Positions 39,620 through 52,319 of a DNA stretch of 64,000 nucleotides are shown here, piece by piece. The notes below the pieces were generated by a model. That model worked only from the letters and a program-made list of their open reading frames with translations. It ran no database searches and was not told the DNA's origin. The stretch is taken from NCBI GenBank assembly GCA_964035015.1, contig CAXIUP010000186.1, forward strand, positions 186,001 to 250,000. Direction: 5' to 3'. The position numbers and the translations under genes were made by a program. Position 1 is the stretch's first letter; every line of letters starts with the position of its first letter. This DNA is from Corallium rubrum (lineage: Eukaryota; Cnidaria; Anthozoa; Scleralcyonacea; Coralliidae).

Positions 39620-41562
39620 GAACTGCCCCATGTCATTTTTTTCCAGTAATACGTCTATCCACGTGTTTTACTATGACGTTGAATGGCGAACTTCTGAATC
39701 TTTCCGAAAAAGCGATTCCACAGCCATAACATTTTTCACCATTGGCTCCAGAAGCACAACCTCGTATCTATTGGGAGACATTCCCGAGTGCCATAACGAA
39801 CCTGCAGGATTATTGACAGTGTTGTTATGCGGATTGAAAAAATTAGGTACCGTAGGAATTAGCTGTGGTTGTGGTTGTACTTGTGAAGGCTGACCATGCA
39901 CATGTCTGCATGGGCTTGCATGGCAAACAAGTGCATCACATGCCGTTTCAGCTGTTTCCACGCTGTCCAGTGAGATCCCAAGCAGTTCACAATTGATTAG
40001 TGTCACATCAGCTCCCTGCTCTCGGCAGCAAGGAACATCAACTACCTTTCCTCAGCGGATGAACCAACAACCGCAGAATTCTCAAAATGCAGCGTCATTA
40101 TGTGCGTTTTTCTTTCTTTTCTTGGTGGAGCGGGGACGGTGGGATGATTCAGGATCGATAAGCAGTCCCGTGTCCTCATCCGCAAACATTTCTTTTCCCA
40201 TGCGTTTTGCTTTTTCTATCTCCGGTCGATGTTTTGACACTCGTCTTTCAGCAAATGAAGGGCCAGACCCCCCCCTGTGTCAATCCATGTTGGAAATTCT
40301 TTAATGAAACGTCTAATACCAACGAGTCACAAACGTCGGCTTGACAGGCATCTAACAATGACAATTTGGAACGGTCTCTGTGAGCCCAACCTGCATGGAT
40401 TACCTCAGCTTGGTTCATCTGAGGTGCGTCTTTTGGTGCGAAAGCGCGGAATATGTATCCACGCCTCGCATGCCACCAAGACACCCACTGTTCTAAAGGC
40501 TTTCTACTGCTTTTATCGTTCACAAAGTTATCCATCTCTTTCTTGGCGGAATCGTACGCAGCTGTGGTAGTACTGTAAAACAGTTTATCACAGAGAGATT
40601 TAAACTCCTGTGCACTGTTAGAGTAATAAACCCCCGACAACGGTTGTGTTTGCCGTCGAAAAAACAGTATTCACTGTTCATGAAGTGGTCTCCATTTTTG
40701 TCCATGTTCAAAGCTATTTCTCTTTAGTAGCGCTCGTTTTGAAAAGATAGGAGGGCTGGTCAGGATTATCTCTTCTGTCGTTGATCTTGTACACGAACAA
40801 TTTATCTTTCTTGTCGCAATAGTTTAAAGCACACCACAGATTAAAAATTATGTCCAAACGGCCCAATGGTTTCCTTAACTTTTTGTTTCATATTAGCTAC
40901 CCATTTTTTGTCAATGGTAGACTCCGTTTGTTTTTTCAACAGTATCCCAATCCATTTGCTTTTGGAACGCTGATAAGACGAAAGCGGACTGTGCTTCTGA
41001 CGGTTTGATGTTCGGATTGTTTCTAACAAGTTCTTCGACACTTTTGACGTCCTTCTTGACACATACTGGTTTAATGGGACAAGTGTGTTCTCCACTATGG
41101 TATACGGTAACCTTGTTGGTGCCATAACTTAGGTACCGTCGGGCATAACAAGGTACAAATTCCCCCTCTTTGCCACATCCTTTGCACAGGTGTATTTGAC
41201 CGCCTTTTCCCTCGAATTGGGTCGTATTGGTTGCTCCATATTGAACCTTGAAAGGACAGCGATCGTCCGTACAACGGTAAGATCCTTTACAGTCTGAAAA
41301 CCGAACCCGTTTATGCCCTTTTCAATTTGTGGGACAAGTTTTCTTCCACTTTCTTCCAACCTTGTAAAACATCTCTATCTCCAGCAGCAAACGGCTTAAT
41401 AACGTATTTTCCTAATCCGTTGATTCCTTCAGGTAACTGCTGAACAGACTCTGCCACGACATCTTTCCATTCAGAAATGGCTATGTTTCGTTGACGTTGT
41501 CTTCCATGAGTTGCCTCGACATCTTCCGAACTTTCTTCGGAAGAACTCTCGGACTTCTTCAC
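39620..41562 (-). pseudogene. Decayed repeated gene, possibly MULE-type transposase
   Basis: Minus-strand fragments in changing frames form one product. 41562-41311 is a Ser/Glu-rich start with WKDVVAES. 41359-40841 follows in two frames. 40640-40248 contains WVSWWHARRGYIFRAFA and MNQAEVIHAGWAHRD. 40006-39620 ends with GMSPNRYEVVLLEP and, shifted, FNVIVKHVDRRITGK. I recall similar proteins in many copies in cnidarian genomes, and HAGW-type phrases occur in Mutator-like transposases, but I cannot confirm the family. At least five breaks; not functional. Confidence 0.5.
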
Positions 41563-42449
41563 CTTTGGCGTTCTATAATTAAATTATTGTTTCGACTATT
41601 TAGTGTTCAATTTCTGTTATACCGTGCATACTCTTCGTAAAACAGCTTATTATAAGAAAAACCATGCCATGAGGGAAATTAGCGATTTTAAATTAGTTTA
41701 AATTTGAAATTAGTGAAATTATTTCATAGTCATCCAGTTATACCTTGACGTCTGAGGCATTTTCTTCTTAGGAGACGGACTAGTTAAATCAATAAATGTC
41801 TTGCTGGTAGATCTAGGTGTAGCACCGATACTAATGACGTCAGCATCGCTTCCATCTGCACTGACCCGCTACAATGAAATTGCACTTCCTATTAATTGTA
41901 TGGAACCTTGAAGGAAACGTTAGTTAAAGATGGATCTATAGGTACCATATTATCAGCCCTAACTAAACCCTTCCAATGTTATCACTGACAAAGTGTAGCA
42001 TGCCAGGATATTGTCAGGTTGACTCGTAACCATATCCATTTGGACGATGCAAGTGCAAGAGTAAATTCTGACGTTTTTCCCTACTTACAGTGCAAATGTT
42101 TCAGTCTGAGAAGCCCTGATATGTCATGCCTTGCGGATCTGCAATTACCTCGGCCGGCCAGCCTTTGGTAAAAATCGGTCTGCTCTCCCCTGACAATTCG
42201 GGATATTTTCGGTTATTATTTTGGTGCTCAAGTAAATTATTTCGTCAAATCGAGCATTTATTTGCTCCATTTTTTTGTCGCAGAAGGTATATATATGTTT
42301 TTATCTTATCTGGTCCGTTTGTGCACTTAGTCCATTTACATGTGATCAATAATTCAATAGTTTTATAACTTTTATTTACCTTGTTGCAATAAGAATCATG
42401 AGCACGTGGTATTACAGGGTACCCGGGTTGTAATCCTCGTTTTATTTTA
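41563..42449. other. AT-rich sequence with no recognised gene
   Basis: No long frame or tandem repeat. The region between the decayed gene and the left end of the 42.45-kb element may contain introns or untranslated sequence of the former. Confidence 0.35.
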
Positions 42450-43018
42450 TAGACCATGGGCCGACCTCAAGAAATGTGATTTTTTGATGCGCACATCGCG
42501 GAACCAAAATATTTTTTACAAATATGTAGTACACATATAACAAATGAAAAATATCGGGTGTGTCAATCTGGAAATAGTCATGTGGATTAGCGTCAAATTT
42601 TCACCGGATCGTTACAAGAGTGACAAAAGCAACAAACTTGGTCCAGATGTTCCTTATGGCCTACTGATAAAAGTTAGAGTAGGAGCCCAGCGAAATTGGG
42701 GCGTCTTTGTCCTAAATTAAGGGGTAAAGGAAATGGCTACCTTGATTGAAAGCCTGGTTACCAAGCCAGATATAAAAGTAAATAAAAACAAATATTTCGA
42801 CCACGGGAATATATGATTTCATGGAAAATTTTCATAATGAATGAACTTTAATAGCAACGAGTCATTCTCTAGTGTCATATGCATAATTTCCTCTACCCAG
42901 CATGCACAGTGCCATTTACGAAGGCTCACAATTACTTTTAACCAGTGAACAACCAACGAATCATTCCCCACCTTAGAAACATTCTGATTCTATTAGAGAC
43001 AAAAACTGTTCCTATTCG

Positions 43019-46000
43019 CTATCTACTGCATTTGCATTTGCAGAGAGGTGTGCATTTCAGATGCGCTTTGAAACACTTGCACCTATCACAGCGTCCTCGG
43101 CACGAACACTTGATGAGCTCTCTGCAGGCTCTTGAGACTTCTGGGAGAAGCATCCACACTGGTGACCAAGTGCTTTCCACTTTCTTCCATCCGAATTGTT
43201 CAGGAGTTGGCACATCGGGCTGTGGCTGGTCACTGGTTGTCCAAATGCTCGCCTGGTAGACAGCTCTTAGAACGTGTCGAAGGAGCACATCCTGGACGGA
43301 AAGAAGAAAACAATATTATTATAACTTATAATATATGAATTATGTATGATGTTTACTGTGTACATACCTGTGTCGGGGGTAGCCTTTCTATCGCCCTATT
43401 GTTCTTACAGAATATTTCCATTCGAGCTGCGTTGACAGAGGACAAAGGACTCAGCTTGTCATACATGATGACGATGAAACGCTCTATCTTCGCGAAGGTT
43501 TCAGACCCGACGATGACTGACTGGAAAGGTATAGATGCTAAGGCGACAAAGGTGTTAGTTACTTCAGGGTACATCTCCCATGCCTTCCAGGCAGACTGCT
43601 TGCTCTTACCATAGAAGCAAGAGGTGGTGTCACAGCCAGTTAGTGCATGAAACACCGGTAGGGATTTTGACTTTGGTTCTCCAAGGCAAACACATATGGC
43701 ATTGATGCTGAGGAAGTTGAAGTGACGGCCCATTCCAAAGGCAACCCAAATATCAGTTTCAGGATACTGATGCTGAATGTCATAGAACTTACCGATGAGG
43801 ATGACTACAACATCACTGTCGACGGTTCTCACCACAACAGACTTTTCTTCATGGGACCTGAGGGCGTGTAATACATGAATTACGATTCGCGTGTCCGCCT
43901 CCTCGTGATTACATGGCGGCATTGGAATACTTGGACCGATTGATATCACAGATGTACCTATAAGGCATAATACACAATTATCACAACTATTGCAATCACT
44001 TGATTTATTATAGGTAAGTTAGTTACCTGAAGTGATATAAATTGCTTTCCCGGCTGGCCATTTGTATGCTTTAACTTTGGCTGTCAAGAAGTCAAACAGC
44101 TCCACCTTGTTTGCAGGGTCGCGTAGAAACTCCATCCATTTATGTGGCATCTTCGTTTGAGCAGAAACCTTTCTTCTCACTCCTTTGCCTCTCTTCTCTC
44201 TCGTAGCCTCTTTTAAGCTTTCGGGACGGTATGCGTCCCACACGATATCGGTTCTACCACTCTGTGATGCTTGATGCAGGATATGAGGGAGAAAAACCTC
44301 ATCAGCGTATTGGTTAAAGGTGGAAACTCCGTTGATGGGGAGAGAATGCACAACTACTGCACCATCCAGGATTCTGCAATCAAACTCTTTGCCAGGCTCG
44401 GGCTGGTCGGCTGGCTGCAAAAACTTCAAGACATCTGACTTCGCACTTGGCAATCTGAGATTTCCACAATCTGAAATTGAGGGTGGAAACGACTGTACCT
44501 CGTGCGCAAAGAACTCTTCCATATCACTATCTCTATTCTGCATCGCAACGTACAACTGAGCGAAGAGAGCAACGTTGTTTTTCAGAGTTACAATTCGTTT
44601 CCCTTGTTTGGACAGGGTCTTTGTGCGTGGCTTTCCAAACAGTGGAAAGTTGTTTTTCTTGATGGTCTCATGGATTGACTTCGTGCGGTCGATTATTACA
44701 TTTTGCATATAATTCTGGTATTGCTGCTTCCCAGTCGCTTCAAGATTGAGTAACGTCTCAGCTACTGCTTCCTTGGCACAGTCTCTACAGTCAAGAGTCA
44801 ACAGCTCTGGAAAATCGTCCGTGAATGGGGTTTCCCATCTTGATGATCACTTCAGAGAGACTGCTCGCTTGCTTTTGAAACCTCACTTGAGCTGCTCTTC
44901 CAGTTTCATGGTTTAGATGATTCTGATGGTCATCTGGATCATCATTGCCAAGGTACTCTTCTTCAAATTGCCGCAACGTTCTAGAGAGTTCGGGACCAGA
45001 CAGCATCCATCGTCTGAAAAAAGATGCAGAATATATCATTATTGAGATGGGAACAGCTTTTTAAAATAAATTATACAAGGAATTAGTTGCGTAAGAATTT
45101 CTAGGTTTAGAAAAACAAAAAGCAATAGTATGCACCTTAACGCAGTAGTATTTTCGGTGAGTCCTACTGCACCACCGTCGCCTTTAACAAACTTGTTCTC
45201 TTGCTCATGCGCCTGGTCTAGAGGGATCGCTGAGAACTTTCTGTTTGTTTTTGAGAGCACCCAGTGTCCTTTTTCTTGAAACTCACTCTTGATTGCAGTT
45301 GGTAGGGACTTCATGTCCCTGACATGAATAGGTGCCCATCGAGCATAATTCACGTGATCCAGGGCAAAGAAAAGAGGGATCAGCTCGTCCAGAACTTCAA
45401 CATATAATGTAAAGTTCCTTTCTCTGCAGGCTCGTACAAACAAGAGTATGAGAGTCTCATATCGCATGATTATATCCCAATACTTGAAGGTGGGACTTCG
45501 TTGCCTCATGTTATTTTCCCACGACGCAAAGGTGCTGTCGTCGTCATGTTCAGCTTGATAGTGAAAGGCATCTTTCTTCAGTTTGTGAAGTACAAGAAGA
45601 GTTACCTGATGAGCATGTCTGCAAAAAAGATACGTTTTAACAGATGTAACTGAATAAAAAGTCTAGATTAACTAGCGCAAAGTTGTCACTATAGGGGAAT
45701 ATGATTATATGAATTTACTGCATACCTTGTTCGCGTAAGATGGGACACTTTCAAAAAAGCGTCTGCAGTGCCAGATGAAGCAACATCTGCATCAGCAAGG
45801 GCTGTAGTCCATCCTGATTTTTCTAGCAAATCGCCGAGAGTATTCCATAATGCCATTTCCATGTGCAACCCGCCAAACATCACAACGTAATTGTTCTCAC
45901 CGTGAGTTGTAGGATACCTCCACTGGACAAGTTTTGCCAAAGCAAATAAAGGCTGGTCGACTGCCATGACTGGTATTTGCCCAGGGTTAAGAAATGTTAT

Positions 46001-47886
46001 GGATTGACGTAGCACGTCCATACCATGCTTCACCATAGCTGGCGTAGCGGCTTTTTCATAAAAAAGCGGCAGAAGAGAAGTGATTGCATGAGGTTCGCTG
46101 GGAGGAGGCTGCAGCGATGAGTGGTAAGCTGCCCATGTTATGGTGTCCTCAGCATCCACGGGGTCTTTGCTCAGTTTTGACATCGCATGTGTAACCCATC
46201 GATCTTCTTGTGTTATTGCATCGGTCAAGGTGGCTTGTACTGTGGTCATCTGACGTTCTGGTACTGATACAGTATTTGTCTTTAGCTCGGTAGGAGGTAC
46301 AATGCAATATTCGTCTGGGAGAGCGTGCTGTTCAGTTCCAGTAGGTGGAATAGTTAGTGGTTCTCTTTCTTGACCCAGAACTTCCTGTGTCGGAAACTGA
46401 AATATACTTATCCCAGTTCCATGAAATGACGAGGCTGAAGTTGTTGAGCTCGGGTTATGGTCGATGTTGTCAAGGGCACAAACAGAGAATATGCCCTTTC
46501 TCAAACAAGCAGGCGTAACACATCCATCTTCCTTGAAACGCTCACTGACAGAGGTAGCCAGCCAATCCTCTATTTCTCTTATGCGGTCATAGGACACACT
46601 AATCCCCATCTGAAAAAGCTTGGTTACAAGTGTCTTACTTCTTGTCATTGCGTGAATGTTCAATCCAAGATACAATGGATCGGAAGAGGCGGCTCGCGCA
46701 ATAAGGAGTGGCGTGTCTCGGACGTCTTAGAACTGCAGGTTCTCTTCTTCGTGTTGAACATGATTGTTTGACATATGGTAAGACATGCCTGAGATTCATT
46801 TTTCTCTTGCTCTTTAAGGTTAAGTCCATTAAGTATCATAGCGACAAGTGACTTAAGACTAGAGGGTACCGACTTTTGCTGGCACCCGATTTGGAAACAA
46901 CCAGAGAAATTAAATCCTTTGTGAGCAAACAAATCATCTCTAACAATCGTTGCTGCTTTTGCTAGAACAGCAGCGTCATCGGAAAAGTCTCTCGTTTTAA
47001 GTGCTTCTTTAAGTATATTGCGCATTCCTTCCTTGAATACAAACACCATGTTCTTTCCGTCATGCTGCTCTTGAGCATCTTCTAAGTGTTCTAGGAGAGC
47101 TTTCTTTAACCTTGTTTTGTTCACCGTTTTAGTAACTCCTAAATCTTTAAGTCGACCTTCAAACAAGGAATGAAGCTCAGACAGTTTGAAAAACTGAGTT
47201 CCTTCTTCAACAGATTTCTCAATAAAATTAACTAACTCTATAAAAGCTCGACACTCATTGATCTTTTCGTCATCTGTCTCAGAAATCTTGCTCTTTTTCG
47301 ACAAGAAAGATCTATAGTTGTTCCTGAATGATGTAAGACAGGATAAGTGATACTTGGCTTCTATTGCTACAAGGTCTCCGCCAGAAATACGAGACAGTAA
47401 CTCAAAATCTCCAACTTCTGACGCTATCTGACGAAGACTTCTATCGGCCTCAAGGGTGGTAAAATTGTGAAGCTTGTCGCTAGAGTCAGTGGTGCAGAAG
47501 ATACAATTCCAGATACTGTCCGAGGTTTTTTTACGTTTAGATGTCCCTTTTTTTACTTCTTCTGGTTCAGCTTCGGGTTCGTTTGCCCTTTTTCTTCGCT
47601 CTATAGCCTCTTTTGCTCTGATAACCTTAGATTTGGTGAATTTTAAATTGCACAACTTATGCCATGAAGCACGATTTTGTATTAGATCATCGACGATTGT
47701 ATCTTCGTCAAGTTGAAGCTGACACGGCAGAGCATCAATTGAGCGCAGCTCCTTTACGTTGTTCAAAAATGTAGCATAGACATCACTACCATTGGCAAGA
47801 TGCCGTGGGTCATTTAACGGTCGACATTTTAAAGCATCGGCTTTAGTTTCCTGGCATATGATACAATTATCCCAGTTGAATGACAT
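43019..47886 (-). pseudogene. Multi-exon repeated gene, PIN/XPG-like region plus Cys-rich tail
   Basis: Exons from the 5' end: 47886-about 46670, then about 46670-45727 (donor GTATGC), about 45620-45134, 45014-44030, 43949-43368, and 43291-43019. The N-terminus has CIICQE..C and NCIFC zinc-like clusters. The fifth exon has CNHEEADTRIVIH, VVRTVDSDVVVIL and FHALTGCDTTSCFYGK. These acidic blocks (EEAD, DSD, GCDTT) resemble metal-binding residues of PIN/XPG nucleases. The last exon has CSCRGRCDRCKC..CKCKC. One-base shifts near 46670 and near 44845 (a CCCC run) break the frame; either could be assembly error. I know the family only as an uncharacterised repeated gene of cnidarians. The nuclease idea is inference. 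Confidence 0.6.
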
Positions 47887-48643
47887 GGAAAAAAGATAGG
47901 CTGTCCGACTTTACTTTTTACTTATGGCTGACACAAAATTCATCTATAATTTAATCAAATTTTATCATTAAGTTTGGCAAATGTGGTTTGCTTACAAATA
48001 AGACTATTATTGTTATGATAAAATACCGTATCAACACGAAAGACGAGTAAAATTGCTCTAAATACTTACAGTTCTTGCAAGTTTGCATGTTGGCAGCCAT
48101 TTTGAAACTGACCATGGCCGAGCGAGGGCTGGGAGCGATACTTCAAACATCTATTTAGTGTACATAAGAAACGTCCTAAAATCCATCGTTTGTACTTAAA
48201 ACAATATATAATCAATAAATATAGCAAAATACACTTACAGTAAGTATCATTTACAATTTCCAGCTTAGTATTAAAAACATCATTTATATCACCACAGGTA
48301 CCCCAATTCGTATATTTGGATAAACTTTTATTTATCATATAAAGAGTTCAAGGGGGAGTTAGCTTGGGCTCCTACTCAAATATTGATAAGGACGCTATAA
48401 CGTGCATTTGTGCCAATTTTGGTGCTTTTGTCACTTCTGTCACGATCATTTCGCTAATCCACATGACTAAAACTTGCACATTAAGTAGGAAATTCAACGA
48501 ACCTTCTCGACTAAATTTGTCAATTGTAAACTGAAACCGAAACCATGTTATTAATAAGTAGCCAATCAGCATCGTTGTTACTAAATCACGAGCCAATCAC
48601 GCGGCCTTGTGGAAGATCATCACTTTCAGTCCTTCAGTAAACA

Positions 48644-50256
48644 GTGGCGGCTGACGATACAGGTCAGTCATCCAAGAACTTCTGTGTTATGCACGTCGTA
48701 AATAATGAAAAAGGTAAATTGAGTTCATTTACATATTTGTCGTGGTGTAAGTTTATTTTATTGGCGGCAAAATGGAAAAGATTTTCGTGTATAGAGGGCG
48801 AAAGAGCTCGGGAATCGGATTCGAATATGAAGTTGATCTTGGACTCCACGTGCGATTTATATTCGCAAACATCGAGTTCTGAGGAGAGACAAGTTCCATC
48901 GGCAATGTTACACCAGATTCTATAGTATACAGATGCATAAACGGGAAGAAGACCGACAAACTAAAAGAAACGAGCTAACCAAAGCAGGTATGGATAAACT
49001 AAGAATTATTGTATTCAACAACAGTCGATCAATGATTGTATTGAATTGAATTGAATGTGTTTATTAAGATATTCAAGTTGTTATCGTGTACAGTATAGAA
49101 ATAAATGTCCCATGGGAATCTTGCAGTAATACAGAAATTTGTTTTTCTATTTGGCATAATATAATTGTGTTGTTTGAGAGACTTGTATGCTTGAGACCAT
49201 AGAAATCGACCGGCAACATTCTTGCATTTACTCTATAAACCATGAACCGATTCCAATATTGACAAATGTCGATGAAAGTTTTGTTGCACTGTAATATATA
49301 TTTTCGTTGAACTACGAGAACATGTTTATTTGTTGTTGTTTGATTCTCGTTTTCGTTTGGTTAATTTGTCATATATATATATATATATACGATGTAATTT
49401 ATGTTTAGAAGAAAAATTTTATATTTTGAAAGATAAAAACAAGAATTGTTTACTCAACAAAAGAGCAGAAATTATCAGTCAATGTCGTCATCGAAATAAA
49501 TTCCGCGCAAACAGCGCAACGAAAGCCATGAATGCATGTATTGTTTCGCCCCCACACTCCCACGTCCCGGCAGGAAGGATATAAGCACACCCTGTTTTCG
49601 AAAATTGTCATCTGCCTGAAGATTCTTTTTTAGATGAAACAGCCTGTAGCAGACTTTTGAGGTAAGCGAAAATCTCTCTATATATATATATATATATACC
49701 AACCCAGTCTACCATTTAGCCGGATTATTTTATTTAGAAATGGCTATTTTATTTCTCATACTGAGGTACTAGGACAGTGTCCAAAGACCAGGTTGTCCTT
49801 GCTTAATATAAATTACTTTATTATTATTATTTTTCATTAGAACTTCGTGTAGATCTATATTGGTATAAAATTGTTTAATGGCAAGGGTTAGCATGTGCCA
49901 TACATTTAACTACAAAAAAAATCAATATTTCATTGTTCTTGTATGCATACTTCTATTTCACCAAATACTCTTGCCCATATGTATAGGATTAATGTACATG
50001 AGTCTTAGGTTGATTCCCCGTTCTCTCTAACTATAATAGTGAAGTGCCCAGATGACATAAAATTTATGTTTGTATGTTTTGTGTTTATTTCTTGTCATAC
50101 AGGAAGCCGGACAAGTGCATGTACTGTAAGTGTGTTAAGGACAATTTGCCTTGCACAGCATTGTGTAAGTGCCAGGGACGCAGAAACAATAAAGAAGAAC
50201 CCACTGGTGAAGTTGAAGATGGTGAAAATATCAACGAAGATTATCTTGATTATTAA
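48644..50256 (+). CDS. Fragments of a second gene with CXC-like tail
   Basis: Two parts are readable. An exon-like frame at about 48647-48715 (ADDTGQSSKNFCVMHVVNNEKG) ends at a GTAAAT donor. 50104-50256 follows a TCATACAG acceptor and encodes KPDKCMYCKCVKDNLPCTALCKCQG and an acidic tail ending in a stop at 50256. The Cys pattern resembles the last exon of the minus-strand gene. Exons between were not identified; an AT-rich stretch with (TA)n at 49373-49390 and 49678-49700 separates them. The true start is not known because the first frame has no ATG. Confidence 0.4.
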
Positions 50257-51780
50257 GATACATTTGTACATGTGCTGTACATTATAAAGAGAGTTTAGTA
50301 ATAATAATAGAAAAAATGGTGTGTAGTATGTAAATATTTGTAAAATAATGTCTTTAGGAACTATTCGGTATTTATGCTCTAGAGAGGCTGATTTTTTTAA
50401 AATAATTTTCACAGGCAGAGGCAGTGACCAACTAAAAAAAATTGGCTTAAAGAAAATGATCTATTTATGTATTTTATGGTTTTTTTTTAATGATGCCAAA
50501 AACACCTACCCTTCAATGAAATTTCATTATATGTTTAGATTATTACTTGTACAGCTGAAAAATCAATGAGCTAACAAACCTTTCATGCAAAAATATACTG
50601 CAAATAACTCAGAATTTTGTTTTGTTGTTTCAACTTGGTAATTTACTGTATTCACCAAAATAATACAGTAGCTCTTAGTGCTTTAGTAGTACCGATAAAT
50701 TAATTAAGAAATAGAAAATAGCCTGAATGCAAACACAAGAGTGAGTTGGGAGTATTCAAAACTTTACATGAACCAAAGCTGTAGGTGAGAGTTTACATAA
50801 GTACTCTCGAAGTGATTGCATCAGACTGTAATACTGTGCATGTAAACACAGGCATCCATTGTCTTTTTTTTATGAAATAAGACTAAGAAATGTGCATAGC
50901 CTGGTATAAGCACAGAAACTGACCAATCACAGTGTGTGAAAGACACAACCTATTTTATAAATGTTCATAATTGTTCAGCCATGGTTCAACGTAGCTATAT
51001 GTTATAATTTTTTTTTTTGTGCACCAGGAGGGCAAGGGCCAAAGGGACTGCAGTTTTAAAAGTTTTGTGAGAGGGCTGTTCTTTTTGTAATAAAGGGGTT
51101 CAAAACATCTCATTTTATACAGTGAATATTTCCTGCAGCACTGTACAAATTTTATATTTATTGTACTTTTGATATATTTTATTGCTGGAATTTTCATTAC
51201 AAGGAAACCATTGGTCTTTACTGAAAGTGTACAGGTTACAATAATATCAACATTTATTGTTTTACTTAATGTTTGAGCAAGCAAAACCACTAACAAATAG
51301 CAGCCATCTTTTGTGGTAAACACTTCCACCATGGATAACAAATTTCGCCACTGTGCAACTGTGCAACTGAATTTTGAAATATAAAGAGCTTCGAACTCAA
51401 TTGTTACGTAGTAAATAATCAACAAATAATATCAGTCACAAACTGTACAAAAAAAGCAAAAAATTTTACCTTGAAAGTTTACTTCCGGTTTTTATCTCAT
51501 TTGCAGTATCCTGAACCTCAATTTTCATCTATCGGTTCCTACTGTCCAAGTAAAACTACAAAACTTTGACGCTTTATCATTATATATCTTATGTTTATCG
51601 TCTTATCATTCATAAATACCTGAGGAAAGTCATATCTCAATGAAACAACTCCATAGAAATTCTCAAAGGATCAAATCCCCTACATCCAAGATGGCCACCG
51701 TCCACCGTGAAGCTGGCTACATGTTTATGCTAATAAATTTATAATGAATTTGTGACAAAATGTGCAAGTTTCTGACTTAA
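50257..51780. other. AT-rich non-coding stretch
   Basis: No recognised gene, repeat array or inverted repeat beyond the terminal region of the candidate large element. The single long minus-strand frame (51425-50955) has no motif and poor codon character. Confidence 0.4.
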
Positions 51781-51966
51781 CACACATTAAAAATATAATC
51801 AGCACTACATTACCCACTTATGGTGAAAAAATCATTTGGTTCCACGATGTGCGCATACCCGGCCCATAGTCTATTAGTGCCTTTTTCGCCTTAACCTGTT
51901 TACAATAAAAGCAATTCACGCGATCAGTGGCAAAAGCGGAATATATATATATATATATATATATAT

Positions 51967-52255
51967 AGCATGTTCTAAGGATTTAGGGTGAAGGAAAATT
52001 CGAGTGTAGAATATATACATTTTAAGACCAAACCGGGAGCAGTTGCGAAAAATGCAACTACACAGGCCCTCCGGCAGGAATTGAACCCACGACCTTGCGA
52101 TTCTAGTGCAATGCTCTAGAATCGCAAGGTCGTGGGTTCAATTCCTGCCGGAGGGCCTGTGTAGTTGCATTTTTCGCAACTGCTCCCGGTTTGGTCTTAA
52201 AATGTATATATTCTACACTCGAATTTTCCTTCACCCTAAATCCTTAGAACATGCT
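51967..52255. repeat. Perfect 140-bp-arm palindrome with tRNA-like B box
   Basis: 51967-52106 and 52116-52255 are exact reverse complements with a 9-base spacer TGCAATGCT. Each arm contains GTGGGTTCAATTCCTGCC (B-box-like GGTTCAATTCC) next to AGAATCGCAAGGTC, as in tRNA-derived SINE heads. (TA)n lies just left (51942-51966) and a second AT repeat lies right (52287-52310). Confidence 0.93.
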
Positions 52256-52319
52256 GTGTAATCGAGTGAAATGCCCAATATCATTTATATATATATATAT
52301 ATATATATATTGTAAGAGT

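Larger units (their letters stand above)
42452..51871. mobile_element. Candidate large DNA transposon with inverted ends
   Basis: The left end GACCATGGGCCG and the complement of the right end GACTATGGGCCG match. Inside, both have ATGCGCACATCG[C/T]GGAACCAAA followed by a T-rich stretch (left about 42495-42530, right about 51815-51855). The left copy has about 24 extra bases. TA flanks both ends. A second inverted pair, 42575-42695 and 48360-48485, shares AGTCATGTGGATTAGCG, AGTGACAAAAGCA and GAGTAGGAGCCCA. The minus-strand nuclease-like gene lies between. Either a 3.3-kb segment was inserted into the right end or two related elements are nested. No recognised transposase is present. Confidence 0.5.

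Noticed and set aside
50955-51425. 156-aa minus-strand frame
   Set aside because: No domain, biased toward Tyr/Ile/Lys as expected from AT-rich DNA, no splice context.
51967-52255. Functional tRNA gene
   Set aside because: Only a B-box-like part and adjacent arm are present; no A box, acceptor stem or full cloverleaf can be drawn before the palindrome turns back.
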